Assembly: GCF_030246945.1 (NCBI RefSeq)
Contig: NZ_CP126742.1
Span: forward strand, 124,001-188,000
Length of the DNA: 64,000 nucleotides
Origin: Microbacterium sp. zg-Y1090
GTDB taxonomy: Bacteria; Actinomycetota; Actinomycetes; Actinomycetales; Microbacteriaceae
Direction: 5' to 3'
Shown: positions 12,841 to 23,010 of the stretch, piece after piece
Layout: every line of letters starts with the position of its first letter
How positions within the stretch are numbered: position 1 is the stretch's first letter
Notes under the pieces: generated by a model
Told to the model about the DNA's origin: nothing
Seen by the model: only the letters and a program-made list of their open reading frames with translations
The model's database searches: none
Made by a program: the position numbers and the translations under genes

Positions 12841-12888
12841 GTCGGTCGTGCTCCCGCTCGGCGGGTCGGCCATGCTCCCGCTCGGCGG
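12841..12888. repeat. Two tandem 24-bp repeats downstream of recQ
   Basis: Copy 1 (12841-12864) and copy 2 (12865-12888) differ at two positions and share the TGCTCCCGCTCGGCGG core. They lie in the 226-bp gap between recQ and the acyl-CoA oxidase gene. The rest of this gap holds CAAAC-G-GTTTG (12951-12961) and TACGGT (12980-12985), a likely -10 for the next gene. Confidence 0.7.
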
Positions 12889-13022
12889 TGAGTGTGGGGA
12901 TGGCACAACCGGGGCGGGCGGTGCGCGCGCCGAAGGGTGTGGACACTGTGCAAACGGTTTGGGTCGGTGTTGTGGGACACCTACGGTCGAAAGACTCCGT
13001 CCACCTCGCCGAAGGGTGACCC

Positions 13023-15134
13023 ATGACCGACGCCGCCGTCCGTCCTCACAAGCCCGCGACCAGCACGCGCACCCCCGCCGGCGGGGCGCCCACCGCTGCG
13101 CACACCGCCGAGCAGGCCCACGACGCCCGCATCGACATCCCCGCCGTCACCGAGCTGCTGCTGGGGACGTGGGCCGACACCCGCCGCGAGGCGCGCGAGA
13201 TGGTCAAGGACCCCGCGCTGTGGCGCGTCGACGGACTCTCGATGGTCGAGCACCGCGAGCGGGTGCTCGAGCAGCTGCGCATCGTCGTGCGCCACGGCGG
13301 CTCGCGCCGTGCCTACCCGAAGGAGTACGGCGGCCTCGAGGACAACGGCGCCAACGTCTCCGCGTACCTGGAACTGGTGCTCGCCGACCCCAGCCTGCAG
13401 GTCAAGGCCGGCGTGCAGTGGGGCCTGTTCGGCTCGGCGATCCACCACCTCGGCACCAAGATCCACCACGACAAGTGGCTGCACGACGTGATGACCCTCG
13501 ATCTGCCGGGTGCCTTCGCGATGACCGAGACCGGGCACGGCTCCGACGTCGCGGCCGTCGGCACGACGGCCACCTACGAGCCCGAGACCGAGGAGTTCGT
13601 CATCCACACCCCCTTCCGGGGGGCGTGGAAGGACTACCTCGGCAACGCCGCGCTGCACGGCCGCGCGGCGACCGTGTTCGCCCAGCTCATCAGCGGCGGC
13701 GTCAACTACGGCGTGCACTGCTTCTTCGTGCCGCTGCGCGACGAGAAGGGCGACTTCCTCCCCGGCGTCGGCGGCGAGGACGACGGCGTCAAGGGCGGCC
13801 TCAACGGCATCGACAACGGCCGTCTGCACTTCGACCACGTGCGCATCCCCCGCGAGAACCTCCTCAACCGCTACGGCGACATCGCCCCCGACGGCACGTA
13901 CTCCAGCCCGATCGCGAGCTCCGGCCGCCGCTTCTTCACGATGCTCGGTGCGCTCGTGCAGGGCCGGGTGTGCCTCGACGGCGCCGCGACCAACGCCACC
14001 GCCGCCGCCCTCACGATCGCCGTGACCTACGGCAACCAGCGCCGCCAGTTCGACAGCGGCACCGGCACCGACGAGGTCGTGCTGATGGACTACGCGCGGC
14101 ACCAGCGCCGCCTGCTGCCGCACCTGGCGGCCACCTATGCGCAGTCCTTCGCCGGCGACGAGCTGATCAAGAAGTTCGACGGCGTCTTCAGCGGACGCGC
14201 AGACTCCCCCGAGGAGCGCGAAGACCTCGAGACGCTCGCGGCGGCGCTGAAGGCGCTGTCGACGTGGAACGCCCTCGACGCCATCCAGGAGGCCCGCGAG
14301 GCGTGCGGCGGCGCCGGGTACCTCGCCGAGAACCGGCTCGTCGGCCTGCGCGCCGACCTCGACATCTACGCCACCTTCGAGGGCGACAACAACGTGCTGC
14401 TGCAGCTGGTGGGCAAGCGCCTGCTGAGTGATTTCGCGAAGCAGTTCAAGGGCGCGGATGCCGCCGCCCTCGCCCGCTTCGCCGTCGGCCAGACCGCGGG
14501 CAAGGTCTTCCACGGCGCCGGCCTGCGCCGGCTCGGCCAGACCGTCACCGACTTCGGCTCCACCGCGCGCTCGGTCGAGCTGGGCCTGCGCGCCGATCAG
14601 CAGCACGACCTGCTGTCCGCACGGGTGCAGCAGATGGTCGCCGACATCGCCGGACGCCTGCGCCCGGCCGCGAAGATGTCGCCGGCCGACGCCGCCGCCC
14701 TGTTCAACGAGAACCAGTCCGAGCTGATCGAGGCCGCCCGCGCCCACGGGGAGCTGCTGCAGTGGGAGGCCTTCACCGACGGGGTGAACCGGGCCCCCGA
14801 CGACGGCACCCGCCAGGTGCTCACCTGGCTGCGCGACCTGTTCGGGCTGTCGCTCATCGAGAAGCACCTCGCCTGGCACCTGATCCACGGCCGGCTCTCC
14901 ACCCAGCGTGGTGCGGCCGTGTCGAGCTACATCGACCGCCTGTGCGCGCGGCTGCGGCCGCACTCGCAGGACCTGGTCGACGCCTTCGGCTTCGAGCCCG
15001 AGCACCTGCGCGCGCCCATCGCCTCGGGCGCCGAGCACGAGCGGCAGGAAGAGGCCCGCGCGCACTATGCGGCGCTCGCCGCGTCGGGCACCGCTCCGGT
15101 GTCGGAGAAGACGCTGCACAAGCGCCAGAAGTGA
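13023..15134 (+). CDS. Acyl-CoA oxidase/dehydrogenase family protein (ACOX-like)
   Basis: A 703-residue flavoprotein of the acyl-CoA oxidase branch, longer than the ~390 residues of ordinary acyl-CoA dehydrogenases. It shows the flavin-binding MTETGHGSDVAAVGTTATY segment, the FVIHTPFRGAWKDYLGNA strand typical of ACOX, the DGAATNATAAALTIAVTY helix with an RRQFD motif, and FEGDNNVLLQLVGKRLL with the catalytic-region Glu. The C-terminal ~230 residues form the extra ACOX helical domain. The expected reaction is trans-2-enoyl-CoA formation from acyl-CoA, passing electrons to O2 or to an electron transfer flavoprotein. ATG 13023 follows GAAGGGTGA. The gene is single, with its own -10 (12980-12985) and a strong terminator after it. 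Confidence 0.92.
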   Translation: MTDAAVRPHKPATSTRTPAGGAPTAAHTAEQAHDARIDIPAVTELLLGTWADTRREAREMVKDPALWRVDGLSMVEHRERVLEQLRIVVRHGGSRRAYPKEYGGLEDNGANVSAYLELVLADPSLQVKAGVQWGLFGSAIHHLGTKIHHDKWLHDVMTLDLPGAFAMTETGHGSDVAAVGTTATYEPETEEFVIHTPFRGAWKDYLGNAALHGRAATVFAQLISGGVNYGVHCFFVPLRDEKGDFLPGVGGEDDGVKGGLNGIDNGRLHFDHVRIPRENLLNRYGDIAPDGTYSSPIASSGRRFFTMLGALVQGRVCLDGAATNATAAALTIAVTYGNQRRQFDSGTGTDEVVLMDYARHQRRLLPHLAATYAQSFAGDELIKKFDGVFSGRADSPEEREDLETLAAALKALSTWNALDAIQEAREACGGAGYLAENRLVGLRADLDIYATFEGDNNVLLQLVGKRLLSDFAKQFKGADAAALARFAVGQTAGKVFHGAGLRRLGQTVTDFGSTARSVELGLRADQQHDLLSARVQQMVADIAGRLRPAAKMSPADAAALFNENQSELIEAARAHGELLQWEAFTDGVNRAPDDGTRQVLTWLRDLFGLSLIEKHLAWHLIHGRLSTQRGAAVSSYIDRLCARLRPHSQDLVDAFGFEPEHLRAPIASGAEHERQEEARAHYAALAASGTAPVSEKTLHKRQK

Positions 15135-15141
15135 CAGGCCC

Positions 15142-15172
15142 GGCCGGGCGGGGGCCCGAACCCCGCCCGGCC
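15142..15172 (+). terminator. Perfect 12-bp hairpin after the acyl-CoA oxidase gene
   Basis: GGCCGGGCGGGG (15142-15153) and CCCCGCCCGGCC (15161-15172) form a perfect GC stem with a 7-nt loop, 8 nt after the stop. No U-tract follows, as is common for actinobacterial terminators. Confidence 0.75.
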
Positions 15173-15205
15173 CACTCTCCCCGCACCGCCGTCGTCGTCC
15201 GGCCG

Positions 15206-15211
15206 TAGGGT
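15206..15211 (+). promoter_or_regulatory. -10 of a leaderless promoter for tag
   Basis: TAGGGT, 6 nt, then GTG at 15218. Confidence 0.6.
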
Positions 15212-15217
15212 GGCGGG

Positions 15218-15790
15218 GTGAATCCCGCCATCCGTATCGGCCCCGACGGCCTGGCCCGGTGCGCGTGGGCGGACGCCGACGACGAATACCGCCGCTACCA
15301 CGACGAGGAGTGGGGTCGCCCGCTGCACGGCGACCGCGCGCTGTTCGAGAAGCTGAGCCTCGAGGGCTTCCAGGCCGGCCTGTCATGGATCACGATCCTC
15401 CGCAAGCGCCCGCGGTTCCGGCAGGTGTTCGCCGGCTTCGACCCCGCCGTCGTCGCCGACTTCGACGAGAGCGACGTCGAGCGGCTGATGGCGGATGCCG
15501 GAATCGTGCGCAACCGGGCGAAGATCCTCGCCGTCATCGGCAACGCCCGCATCGTGCGCGAGTGGGACCCGGGTGAGCTGGACGCGCTGATGTGGTCGTT
15601 CGCGCCGTCCCCGCGCGCGGAGCGCCCGACGACCTTCGCAGAGGTGCCCGCGGTCACCCCGGCATCCGCGGCGCTGTCGAAGGAGCTGCGCCGGCGCGGC
15701 CTGCGCTTCGTGGGCCCGACGACCATGTACGCGCTCATGCAATCGGCCGGGATGGTCGACGATCACCTCGTCGGCTGCTGGCGCGCGTGA
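15218..15790 (+). CDS. tag: DNA-3-methyladenine glycosylase I
   Basis: A 190-residue Tag-type base excision glycosylase that removes 3-methyladenine from DNA. Family marks are RCAWADADDEYRRYHDEEWG at the N-terminus (Tag normally has RC-W followed by Y--YHD-EWG), the FEKLSLEGFQAGLSWITIL helix with the essential Glu, and FVGPTTMYALMQSAGMVDDH near the end. The C-terminal zinc-ligand region HLVGCW is present, so the HhH-like zinc snap looks intact. Start is GTG 15218 in a leaderless arrangement. It is separated from the upstream oxidase gene by a terminator. Confidence 0.95.
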   Translation: MNPAIRIGPDGLARCAWADADDEYRRYHDEEWGRPLHGDRALFEKLSLEGFQAGLSWITILRKRPRFRQVFAGFDPAVVADFDESDVERLMADAGIVRNRAKILAVIGNARIVREWDPGELDALMWSFAPSPRAERPTTFAEVPAVTPASAALSKELRRRGLRFVGPTTMYALMQSAGMVDDHLVGCWRA

Positions 15791-15801
15791 GCCCGACGGC
15801 A

Positions 15802-15817
15802 TGGGGAGTTCTCCCCA
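15802..15817. promoter_or_regulatory. TGGGGAG-NN-CTCCCCA element, copy 1 (surface-protein operon)
   Basis: A 7-bp inverted repeat TGGGGAG-TT-CTCCCCA ends 23 nt upstream of the TAGGGT -10 at 15841. The same element with centre GA occurs at 58697-58712, 24 nt upstream of the -10 of the WXG100-like operon. Equal placement near -44 suggests an activator site. Confidence 0.6.
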
Positions 15818-15840
15818 CAGGAGCGGCGCGCCGATCACGT

Positions 15841-15846
15841 TAGGGT
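15841..15846 (+). promoter_or_regulatory. -10 of the surface-protein/MoxR/kinase operon
   Basis: TAGGGT with a predicted start near 15853 leaves a ~70-nt leader before ATG 15923. Within the leader GCCGACGAGAGAGTCGGACC can form a small hairpin, and CAAGGGGGA may serve as the ribosome binding site. Confidence 0.5.
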
Positions 15847-15922
15847 GGACAGCGGCGCCGACGAGAGAGTCGGACCCGACGCCACGCAAATCGCTGGATG
15901 AGACAAGGGGGATCGTCCTTCC

Positions 15923-18900
15923 ATGAGGTCCTTTGCGTGGATCGGTGCGCGCCCGCGCACCCTGGCGTCGGCGGGCATCGTCACCGTCTCCGCTCTGGCG
16001 ATCACCACGATGGCGTTCCTCTACGAGGGGTTCCCGACCACCGACGTCGAGCTCAACGACGGCTCCGTCTGGGTCACCAAGCAGGACAGCTACCTCGTCG
16101 GACGCTTCAACGACGCCTCCGGCGTGCTGGACGCCGGGCTGCGCACGGTCTCGGACACCTACGACATCGTGCAGCACGGCCGCACGGTGCTCGTCCTCGA
16201 CGAGGAGAACTCCTCCGTCGCCCCTGTGGACGTCGCCACGGTCTCCACGACCGCCGATGTCGACATCCCCGCGGGGTCATCGGTGGGCGTGGGCGGCGAC
16301 ACGGTCTCGGTGCTGGAGCCGACCGACGGCGCGCTGTGGGTCACCTCGCCCTCGGCCCTGCAGGGCTTCGCCGCCGCTGCGGACGACCCCGTCGCCAGCT
16401 TCGGCAAGGGCGCCGTGTCGGTCACCGGTGCCGACGGCACCGTCTACGTCGCCTCTCCCGAGCAGGGGACGGTCACCACGGTGCGCCCGGGTCCCGAGCA
16501 GGCCGACGTCTCGGCGCAGGAGGTCGAAGGGCTCGACAAGGGCGACGACGTCGCCATCACGGTCGCCGACACGACGCCGGTGGTGCTGAACCGCACGGAC
16601 GCGCGGCTGTGGGTGGCGGGTCTCGGCCTGCGCGACCTCGACGGCGTCGCCGACGCGGTGCTGCAGCATCCCTCGACCTACAGCGGCCATGTCGGCTACG
16701 CGACCCCCACCAGCCTCGTGACCGTGCCGCTCTCCGACGGTCCCGTCGCCGAGGTCGAAGCCGGTGGCACCGGTGCGCCCGCCGCGCCCGTCTCCCTCAA
16801 GGGCTGCGTCTACGGCGCCTGGGGAGGCTCTGCCCGGTTCGCGCGCGACTGCCCGCACGACACCGACGACCTGGTCTCCGACATCCCCGGCATGGCGGCG
16901 GATGCCGCCGTGGTGTTCCGCGTGAACCGCGACGTCGTCGTGCTCAACGACGTCGTCGCCGGCTCGGCGTGGACGGTCACCGACGCGCTCGAGCTCGTCG
17001 ACAACTGGGACGACATCATCCCGCCGGAGGGTGGTGACGAGACCGACCAGACGTCGACGGAGGTGGCCGAGGAGACGTCGCTGCCCGAGCGCACCGAGAT
17101 CAACCACCCGCCGGTCGCCGAGGACGACGACTTCGGCGTGCGGCCGGGACGCACCACCGTGCTGCCCGTGCTCGACAATGACAACGACCCCGACGGCGAC
17201 GTGCTGACCGCGACGGCGCAGGGCGGGGTGTCGATCGGGGAGATCGCGCCCATCTACGGCGGGCGCGCGCTGCAGATCACGGTTCCCGAAGGCGCGACCG
17301 GTCGGGACGTGTTCACCTACGAGGTGAACGACGGCCGCCCTGGCGGCACCGACCAGGCCACCGTCTCCCTCGAGGTGCGACCCTGGACGGTGAACCAGGC
17401 GCCGGTGCAGCGCAAGGTGCCGGTGGTGGTGGTCGAGCAGGGCGGGCAGGTGACCTACAGCACCCTGCTGGACTGGGTGGACCCCGACGGCGACGACATG
17501 TTCCTGCGGTCGGCCGTCGTCGATGGCGGTGACGAGGTCGATTTCGCCTCGGACGGCGAGATCACCTTCCGCGCCGTGGGCTCGGTGCAGGGCCGGCGCG
17601 AAGTGGCGATCACCGTGTCCGACGGCGACAAGGACACCGTCGGCGTCGTGCAGGTCGATGTGCGCCCGGTCGGCTCCACGAAGCCGATCACCACGCCCGA
17701 TCACGTCGTGCTGCGGGTGGACGAGAAGGTCACCGTCTCGCCGCTGGACAACGACGTCTCGCCCAGCGGCGCTCCGCTGCGTCTCGCCCGGGTGACCGAG
17801 GTCGCCGGTACCCGATTGCAGCCCGACTACAACGCCGGAACGTTCTCGTTCGCGTCGTCGACTCCCGGCGTCTACTACGTGCAGTATCTGGCCACCGACG
17901 GGCCGCAGACGGTGATCGGCCTGGTCCGCATGGACGTGCTGCCCCAGGCGGACGCCGACGAGAAACCCGTCGCCGTGCGCGACGTGGCGCTGCTGCCTTC
18001 CGGGCAGGATGTGCGCATCGACGTGCTCGCCAACGACTCCGACCCCTCCGGCGGCATCCTCGTGGTGCAGTCGGTGACGGTGCCGCCCGACGCCCGCGTC
18101 TCGGTTGCCGTCACCGACCACCGCTACCTGCTCGTGACCGACCAGTCGGGTCTGTCGCAGCCGGTGACCATCCAGTACCAGATCTCCAACGGACGCCACT
18201 CCGCGCAGGGCGACGTCGTGGTGATCCCCATCCCCGCCCCCGCGCAGCTGCGCCCGCCGGTGGCCGCCGACGACTCCATCGTGGTGCGCGCCGGAGACGT
18301 GGCGACGATCCCGGTGATGGAGAACGACTACCACCCCAACGGCGACGCGATCCGGGTGCTGCCCGACCTGATCGACCCGTTGATGGACCCTGCTGACGGC
18401 GAGGTGTTCGTCTCGGAGGACACGTTGCGGTTCCGCGCCGGTCCCGAGGCCAAGACCGTCTACGCCACCTACGAGGTCGCCGACTCCCAGGACCAGAAGG
18501 ATGCCGGCTACGTCACCATCCAGATCCTCCCCGTCGACGCGGAGAACAACCAGGCGCCGCGCCCGCGCGACCTGACCGCCCGCGCGCTCAGCGGCACGGC
18601 GGTGAAGATCCCGATTCCGCTCGACGGGATCGACCCGGACGGCGATTCGGTGCAACTGGTGGGCGTGGCATCCGCGCCCGGCAAGGGTCGCGTGCTCGAG
18701 GTGGGACAGAACTTCCTGCGGTACGAGCCCTTCGGCGACGCCACGGGCACCGACGAGTTCACCTACACGGTGCAGGACCGGCTCGGCCGCTCGGCGACCG
18801 CCTCGATCCGCGTGGGCATCGCCCCGTCGGCGGCGGTGAACCAGGCGCCCTTCGCGGTGAAGGACGTCGTGCTGATGCGGCCGCAGCGCACCGTCGCGGT

Positions 18901-21900
18901 GCCTGTCACCGTGAACGACTCCGACCCCGAGGGCGACGAGATCGTGCTGCTCGAGAGCGGGCTGGAGGTGCCCGAGGGCATCGAGGCGTCGGTGACGGGT
19001 GACCGCGTGTTCATCACCAGCGGTGAGGAGCCGGGGACCAAGACCCTCACCTACACGATCCGCGATGCGCAGGGCGCGTCGGCCGTGGGCGCCCTGGTGG
19101 TCACGGTCGACCCGGACGTGCCCCTGCAGGCGCCGATCGCACGCGATGACCGGGTGACCATCGCCGACATCGGCGACGGCGAGACGGTCGACGTCGAGGT
19201 GCTGCTCAACGACGAGGACCCCGACGGCGTGCGCGATCGCCTCGCGATCACCACCGACGAGGAGGACGTGTCGGTGGGCTCCGGCGGTGTCGTGCGCGTG
19301 CCCGTGCTGCCGGAGGCGCGCGTCGTGCGCTACGACGTCACCGACGGCGACGACCTGTCGGCCGCGGCGTTCATCCACGTGCCCGGCATGGCCGACCTGC
19401 GCCCCTCGCTGCGCACGACCGGTGCCATCGAGGTGATGAGTGGGGAGCAGGTGCAGATCCCCCTCGCCGACCACGTGCTCGTCGCCGGTGGCGGCCGGGC
19501 GATCGTGACGGAGGCGGCCAAGGTCTCGGCGGTGCACTCCAACGGCGAGCCGCTGGTCAAGGACGCCGACGTGCTCGTGTACACCTCGGCGGACGGGTAC
19601 CACGGGGCGGATGCCATCACCTTCGAGGTCACCGACGGCACCGGCCCCGACGACCCCGAGGGCCGGGTCGCGACGCTGACGCTGCCGATCACCGTGCTGC
19701 CGCCCGACAACGAGCCGCCCACCCTCTCGGGCGCGGCGCTCACCGTGTCGCCGGGCGAGGAAGCCGCGACGCTCGACCTGCGGGCGCTGGCATCCGACCC
19801 GAACGAGGAGGACGAGCTCACCTTCCGCCTGGCCGGATCGGTGCCGGACGGCTTCTCGGCCTCGGTGTCCGACGCAGTGCTGAGCGTGTCGGCGGACACC
19901 TCCACCCCCAAGGGCACCATCGCGCCGATCCAGGTCGAGGTCACCGACGGCGAAAGCGACCCCGTCGCAGCCACGATGACCGCCACGGTCACGGCATCCA
20001 GCCGCCCGCTCGCCGTGGCCAGCGACGACGTCCTCTCCGAGGCGCCGCAGGGCGTGACGCAGACGATCGACGTGCTCGCCAACGACCAGAGCCCGTTCCC
20101 CGACCAGCCGCTGACCGTCATCGACGCGCAGGTCGAGGTGGGACAGACCAAGGGTCAGCCGCGGGCACTGCCCGACGGCCGCGTCGAGGTCACCCCGGGG
20201 GCGGAGTTCGTCGGCAGCCTCGTGGTGCGCTACCGGGTGCGCGACGCCACCGGCGACGCGGACCGCGACGTCGACGGTCGCATCCGCCTCACCGTGCAGG
20301 GGCGTCCCGAGATCCCCGGCACGCCCACCGTCTCGAGCGTGCAGGATCGCACCGTCGTGCTGTCGTGGACGCCGCCGTCGAACAACGGCGCCGAGATCAC
20401 GTCGTACACGGTCACCTCGACCGCGGGGAACTACACGAAGACGTGCGCGTCGACGACGTGCACGCTGGACGGGCTGACCAACAACGTCGAGTACAACTTC
20501 ACCGTCACGGCGACGAACCGCGTCGGCACCTCCGACGCGTCGGCGCCGTCGGCCACCGCGCGCCCCGACGCGCGACCGGACACGCCGCAGCCCCCGCGAC
20601 TGGGCTTCGGCGACCGTGCGCTGGACATCTCGTGGACGACGCCGACGACACCGGGATCGCCGGTGGAGTCGTTCGACCTCGAGATCTCGCCCGCGCCGCC
20701 GTCCGGTGCGACGCAGAAGACCGGCGTCACCGGCAACGCGTTGCGGTGGGAGGGCCTGGAGAACGGCACCTCGTACCAGGTGAGGGTGCGCGCCGTGAAC
20801 CGCGCCCCGGAGCCGTCGAGCTGGAGCAGCTGGTCGCCGAGCGAGATCCCGGCGGGCCCGCCGGCCGCACCCGCTGCGCCCACCACCGCCCGGCTCTCGC
20901 CGGTCGGAACGCAGGCGCAGCTGCAGGTGAACTGGTCGCCCCCGGCGGCGAACGGCGACCCCATCAGCTCCTACACGCTGCAGGTGATGCGCGGCGGCGC
21001 CGTCATGACCACCCTGGAGAACATCGGCGGCGGGGTGACCTCGCAGGCCGTCAATGTGGAAGCCTCGACCACGGACTACACGTTCTCGGTCGCCGCCACC
21101 AACAAGGCGGGGCGGGGCGCGTTCAGCGCCACCTCGGCCCCGATCCGCGCCTTCGTGAATCCGGGCGCGCCGGGCGCCGCACAGGCCCGACCGGGTGACC
21201 GGCAGCTCGTGGTCACCGCGCAGGCCGCTGCGGGCAACGGGGCGAACCCGGCGGAGCTCGACTACCAGTACTCGCTCAACGGCGGCGAATGGCGCGGCGA
21301 CTGGGCCGCGCTGGACAAGAGCGCCACCATCACCGGCACGATCGCCGGTCTCGGCAACGGGACCGGTTACTCGGTGCGCCTCCGGGCCGTCAACAGGATG
21401 GACGCCGCCTACGCCAGCGCCGCCTCGCCGGCGTCGAACCAGGTGGTCCCGTACGGCAAGCCGAACACGCCGGGGGTCAGTGCGCAGCGCGACGGCACCT
21501 CCGTGGTGTTCAGCTGGTCCAAGCCCGCGCTCAACGGCCGCGACGTGACGGTGCAGATCAAGGTCAACAACGGCGGTTGGGAGAGTGTCGCGGCCAACGG
21601 CAGCCGCCGTGTGGGCAACGGCTACGACCAGACGCACGGGATCCGCGTGCAGGCCGTCGACACCGAGGGTCAGGTCAGCGCCGCCGGTTCCGCACAGGCC
21701 TCCACCGCGCCTCGGCCCGCGCCGCAGAACGGCGCGCAGACGGCGAAGGGCGCGGTGACGGGCGGGTGCGCCACGACCTGCTATTTCCTGACGGTGCAGA
21801 CCGAGCGGGACTTCCCCGCGGGGAACTATCGCTACCGGTGCCTCGCGAACGGCAGCCAGTTCAACGACTGGGAGGGCCCCGTCTACTTCGCCGCAGGCGG

Positions 21901-22009
21901 GACCACCCCACTGCAGTGCTGGTACGGAAACCCGGGGCGGGGGCACACCGTTCAGGTGCAGCTCCCGGGGGTGCCCGACGCGAGCCAGCCGAAACCCACG
22001 ACGTGGTGA
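15923..22009 (+). CDS. Giant cell-surface protein with Ig/cadherin-like and fibronectin type III repeats
   Basis: A 2028-residue protein. Residues ~13-33 form an N-terminal signal anchor. Residues ~40-385 contain repeating VWVTK, LWVTSPS and VYVASPEQG strands that resemble a beta-propeller. From ~393 to ~1460 come about ten Ig/cadherin-like modules, most opening with a P-V-A-x-D-D pattern and carrying a calcium-site-like [16 protein letters not shown] or NDSDPEGD motif. Residues ~1466-1925 hold about five fibronectin type III domains ([40 protein letters not shown]). The last ~80 residues have four cysteines. The stop overlaps the moxR start. It heads the MoxR/DUF58/transglutaminase/FHA/kinase operon, a common actinobacterial arrangement; an envelope scaffold or adhesin role is inferred. 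Confidence 0.92.
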   Translation: MRSFAWIGARPRTLASAGIVTVSALAITTMAFLYEGFPTTDVELNDGSVWVTKQDSYLVGRFNDASGVLDAGLRTVSDTYDIVQHGRTVLVLDEENSSVAPVDVATVSTTADVDIPAGSSVGVGGDTVSVLEPTDGALWVTSPSALQGFAAAADDPVASFGKGAVSVTGADGTVYVASPEQGTVTTVRPGPEQADVSAQEVEGLDKGDDVAITVADTTPVVLNRTDARLWVAGLGLRDLDGVADAVLQHPSTYSGHVGYATPTSLVTVPLSDGPVAEVEAGGTGAPAAPVSLKGCVYGAWGGSARFARDCPHDTDDLVSDIPGMAADAAVVFRVNRDVVVLNDVVAGSAWTVTDALELVDNWDDIIPPEGGDETDQTSTEVAEETSLPERTEINHPPVAEDDDFGVRPGRTTVLPVLDNDNDPDGDVLTATAQGGVSIGEIAPIYGGRALQITVPEGATGRDVFTYEVNDGRPGGTDQATVSLEVRPWTVNQAPVQRKVPVVVVEQGGQVTYSTLLDWVDPDGDDMFLRSAVVDGGDEVDFASDGEITFRAVGSVQGRREVAITVSDGDKDTVGVVQVDVRPVGSTKPITTPDHVVLRVDEKVTVSPLDNDVSPSGAPLRLARVTEVAGTRLQPDYNAGTFSFASSTPGVYYVQYLATDGPQTVIGLVRMDVLPQADADEKPVAVRDVALLPSGQDVRIDVLANDSDPSGGILVVQSVTVPPDARVSVAVTDHRYLLVTDQSGLSQPVTIQYQISNGRHSAQGDVVVIPIPAPAQLRPPVAADDSIVVRAGDVATIPVMENDYHPNGDAIRVLPDLIDPLMDPADGEVFVSEDTLRFRAGPEAKTVYATYEVADSQDQKDAGYVTIQILPVDAENNQAPRPRDLTARALSGTAVKIPIPLDGIDPDGDSVQLVGVASAPGKGRVLEVGQNFLRYEPFGDATGTDEFTYTVQDRLGRSATASIRVGIAPSAAVNQAPFAVKDVVLMRPQRTVAVPVTVNDSDPEGDEIVLLESGLEVPEGIEASVTGDRVFITSGEEPGTKTLTYTIRDAQGASAVGALVVTVDPDVPLQAPIARDDRVTIADIGDGETVDVEVLLNDEDPDGVRDRLAITTDEEDVSVGSGGVVRVPVLPEARVVRYDVTDGDDLSAAAFIHVPGMADLRPSLRTTGAIEVMSGEQVQIPLADHVLVAGGGRAIVTEAAKVSAVHSNGEPLVKDADVLVYTSADGYHGADAITFEVTDGTGPDDPEGRVATLTLPITVLPPDNEPPTLSGAALTVSPGEEAATLDLRALASDPNEEDELTFRLAGSVPDGFSASVSDAVLSVSADTSTPKGTIAPIQVEVTDGESDPVAATMTATVTASSRPLAVASDDVLSEAPQGVTQTIDVLANDQSPFPDQPLTVIDAQVEVGQTKGQPRALPDGRVEVTPGAEFVGSLVVRYRVRDATGDADRDVDGRIRLTVQGRPEIPGTPTVSSVQDRTVVLSWTPPSNNGAEITSYTVTSTAGNYTKTCASTTCTLDGLTNNVEYNFTVTATNRVGTSDASAPSATARPDARPDTPQPPRLGFGDRALDISWTTPTTPGSPVESFDLEISPAPPSGATQKTGVTGNALRWEGLENGTSYQVRVRAVNRAPEPSSWSSWSPSEIPAGPPAAPAAPTTARLSPVGTQAQLQVNWSPPAANGDPISSYTLQVMRGGAVMTTLENIGGGVTSQAVNVEASTTDYTFSVAATNKAGRGAFSATSAPIRAFVNPGAPGAAQARPGDRQLVVTAQAAAGNGANPAELDYQYSLNGGEWRGDWAALDKSATITGTIAGLGNGTGYSVRLRAVNRMDAAYASAASPASNQVVPYGKPNTPGVSAQRDGTSVVFSWSKPALNGRDVTVQIKVNNGGWESVAANGSRRVGNGYDQTHGIRVQAVDTEGQVSAAGSAQASTAPRPAPQNGAQTAKGAVTGGCATTCYFLTVQTERDFPAGNYRYRCLANGSQFNDWEGPVYFAAGGTTPLQCWYGNPGRGHTVQVQLPGVPDASQPKPTTW

Positions 22010-23010
22010 TGACTGACCAACCCGAGGAGATGCGCAAGATGACGATGACCGTGGAGCAGGCCGCCTGGTTCCGTGACACCTTCACGCGCCTGGCCGACAA
22101 CGTCGGTCACGCCGTGCTCGGCAAGGACGAGGTGGTGCGTCTCGTGCTGACCGCCATGCTCGCCGAGGGACACGTGCTGCTGGAGGATGCCCCCGGAACC
22201 GGCAAGACGAGCCTCGCGCGCGCCCTGGCGGCCACCGTGCAGGGCACGAGCAGCCGCATCCAGTTCACGCCCGACCTGCTGCCGTCGGACGTGACGGGCG
22301 TGACGATCTACGACCAGGCCACCCACCGGTTCGATTTCCACAAGGGACCCGTGTTCGCCCAGGTGGTGCTCGCCGATGAGATCAACCGCGCGTCGCCCAA
22401 GACCCAGTCCGCCCTGCTGGAGGTCATGGAGGAGTCACGTGTGACCGTCGATGGCGTCGCCCACGAGGTGGGGCGGCCGTTCCTCGTCATCGCGACGCAG
22501 AACCCCATCGAGCAGGCCGGAACGTACAAGCTGCCCGAAGCGCAGCTCGACCGCTTCCTGCTGAAGACGACGATCGGCTATCCCGACCTCGCGGCCGCCG
22601 AGCGCATCCTCGCCGGCTCCGCCGACCGCAACCCCACCGCACACCTCACGCCCGTGATCACCTCCCACGCCGTGGCGGAGATGGCCGACCTCGCGGCCAC
22701 GGTGCACGTGGACCCGGTGCTGCTGCGCTACGCCGCGCAGCTGGCCGAGGCCACCCGTGACACCCGCGAGACGACCCTCGGGGTGTCGGTGCGCGGCATG
22801 CTCGCGATCGTCCGCGCCGCCAAGGTGCGCGCGGCATCCGACGGTCGGCACTACGTGCTGCCCGACGACATCAAGGCGCTCGCGCTGCCGGTGTGGAGCC
22901 ACCGACTCGTGCTCGACCCCGAGGCGGAGTTCTCCGGCGTCACCGCAGCCGGCATCCTGCAGCGCGTCCTCGAGGACACCCCGGCGCCGCAGGCGCGCGC
23001 GGCGGCATGA
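22009..23010 (+). CDS. MoxR-family AAA+ ATPase
   Basis: A 333-residue MoxR ATPase: [16 protein letters not shown] (Walker A), [24 protein letters not shown] (Walker B and sensor region, here a 24-residue block at ~125-148), and [19 protein letters not shown]. The C-terminal lid has [15 protein letters not shown]. MoxR proteins act as chaperone-like ATPases with VWA or DUF58 partners; a DUF58 gene follows with a 4-nt overlap. ATG 22009 overlaps the previous stop (TGATG). ATG 22039 is an alternative with GAGGAG 11 nt upstream and would give 323 residues. Confidence 0.94.
   Translation: MTDQPEEMRKMTMTVEQAAWFRDTFTRLADNVGHAVLGKDEVVRLVLTAMLAEGHVLLEDAPGTGKTSLARALAATVQGTSSRIQFTPDLLPSDVTGVTIYDQATHRFDFHKGPVFAQVVLADEINRASPKTQSALLEVMEESRVTVDGVAHEVGRPFLVIATQNPIEQAGTYKLPEAQLDRFLLKTTIGYPDLAAAERILAGSADRNPTAHLTPVITSHAVAEMADLAATVHVDPVLLRYAAQLAEATRDTRETTLGVSVRGMLAIVRAAKVRAASDGRHYVLPDDIKALALPVWSHRLVLDPEAEFSGVTAAGILQRVLEDTPAPQARAAA

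Noticed and set aside
16277..21946. 1889-codon open frame antisense to the giant surface protein
   Set aside because: It mirrors the codon structure of the real gene, is Arg/His/Gly-rich without domains, and lacks a plausible start context. Long antisense frames are expected in DNA with this GC content.
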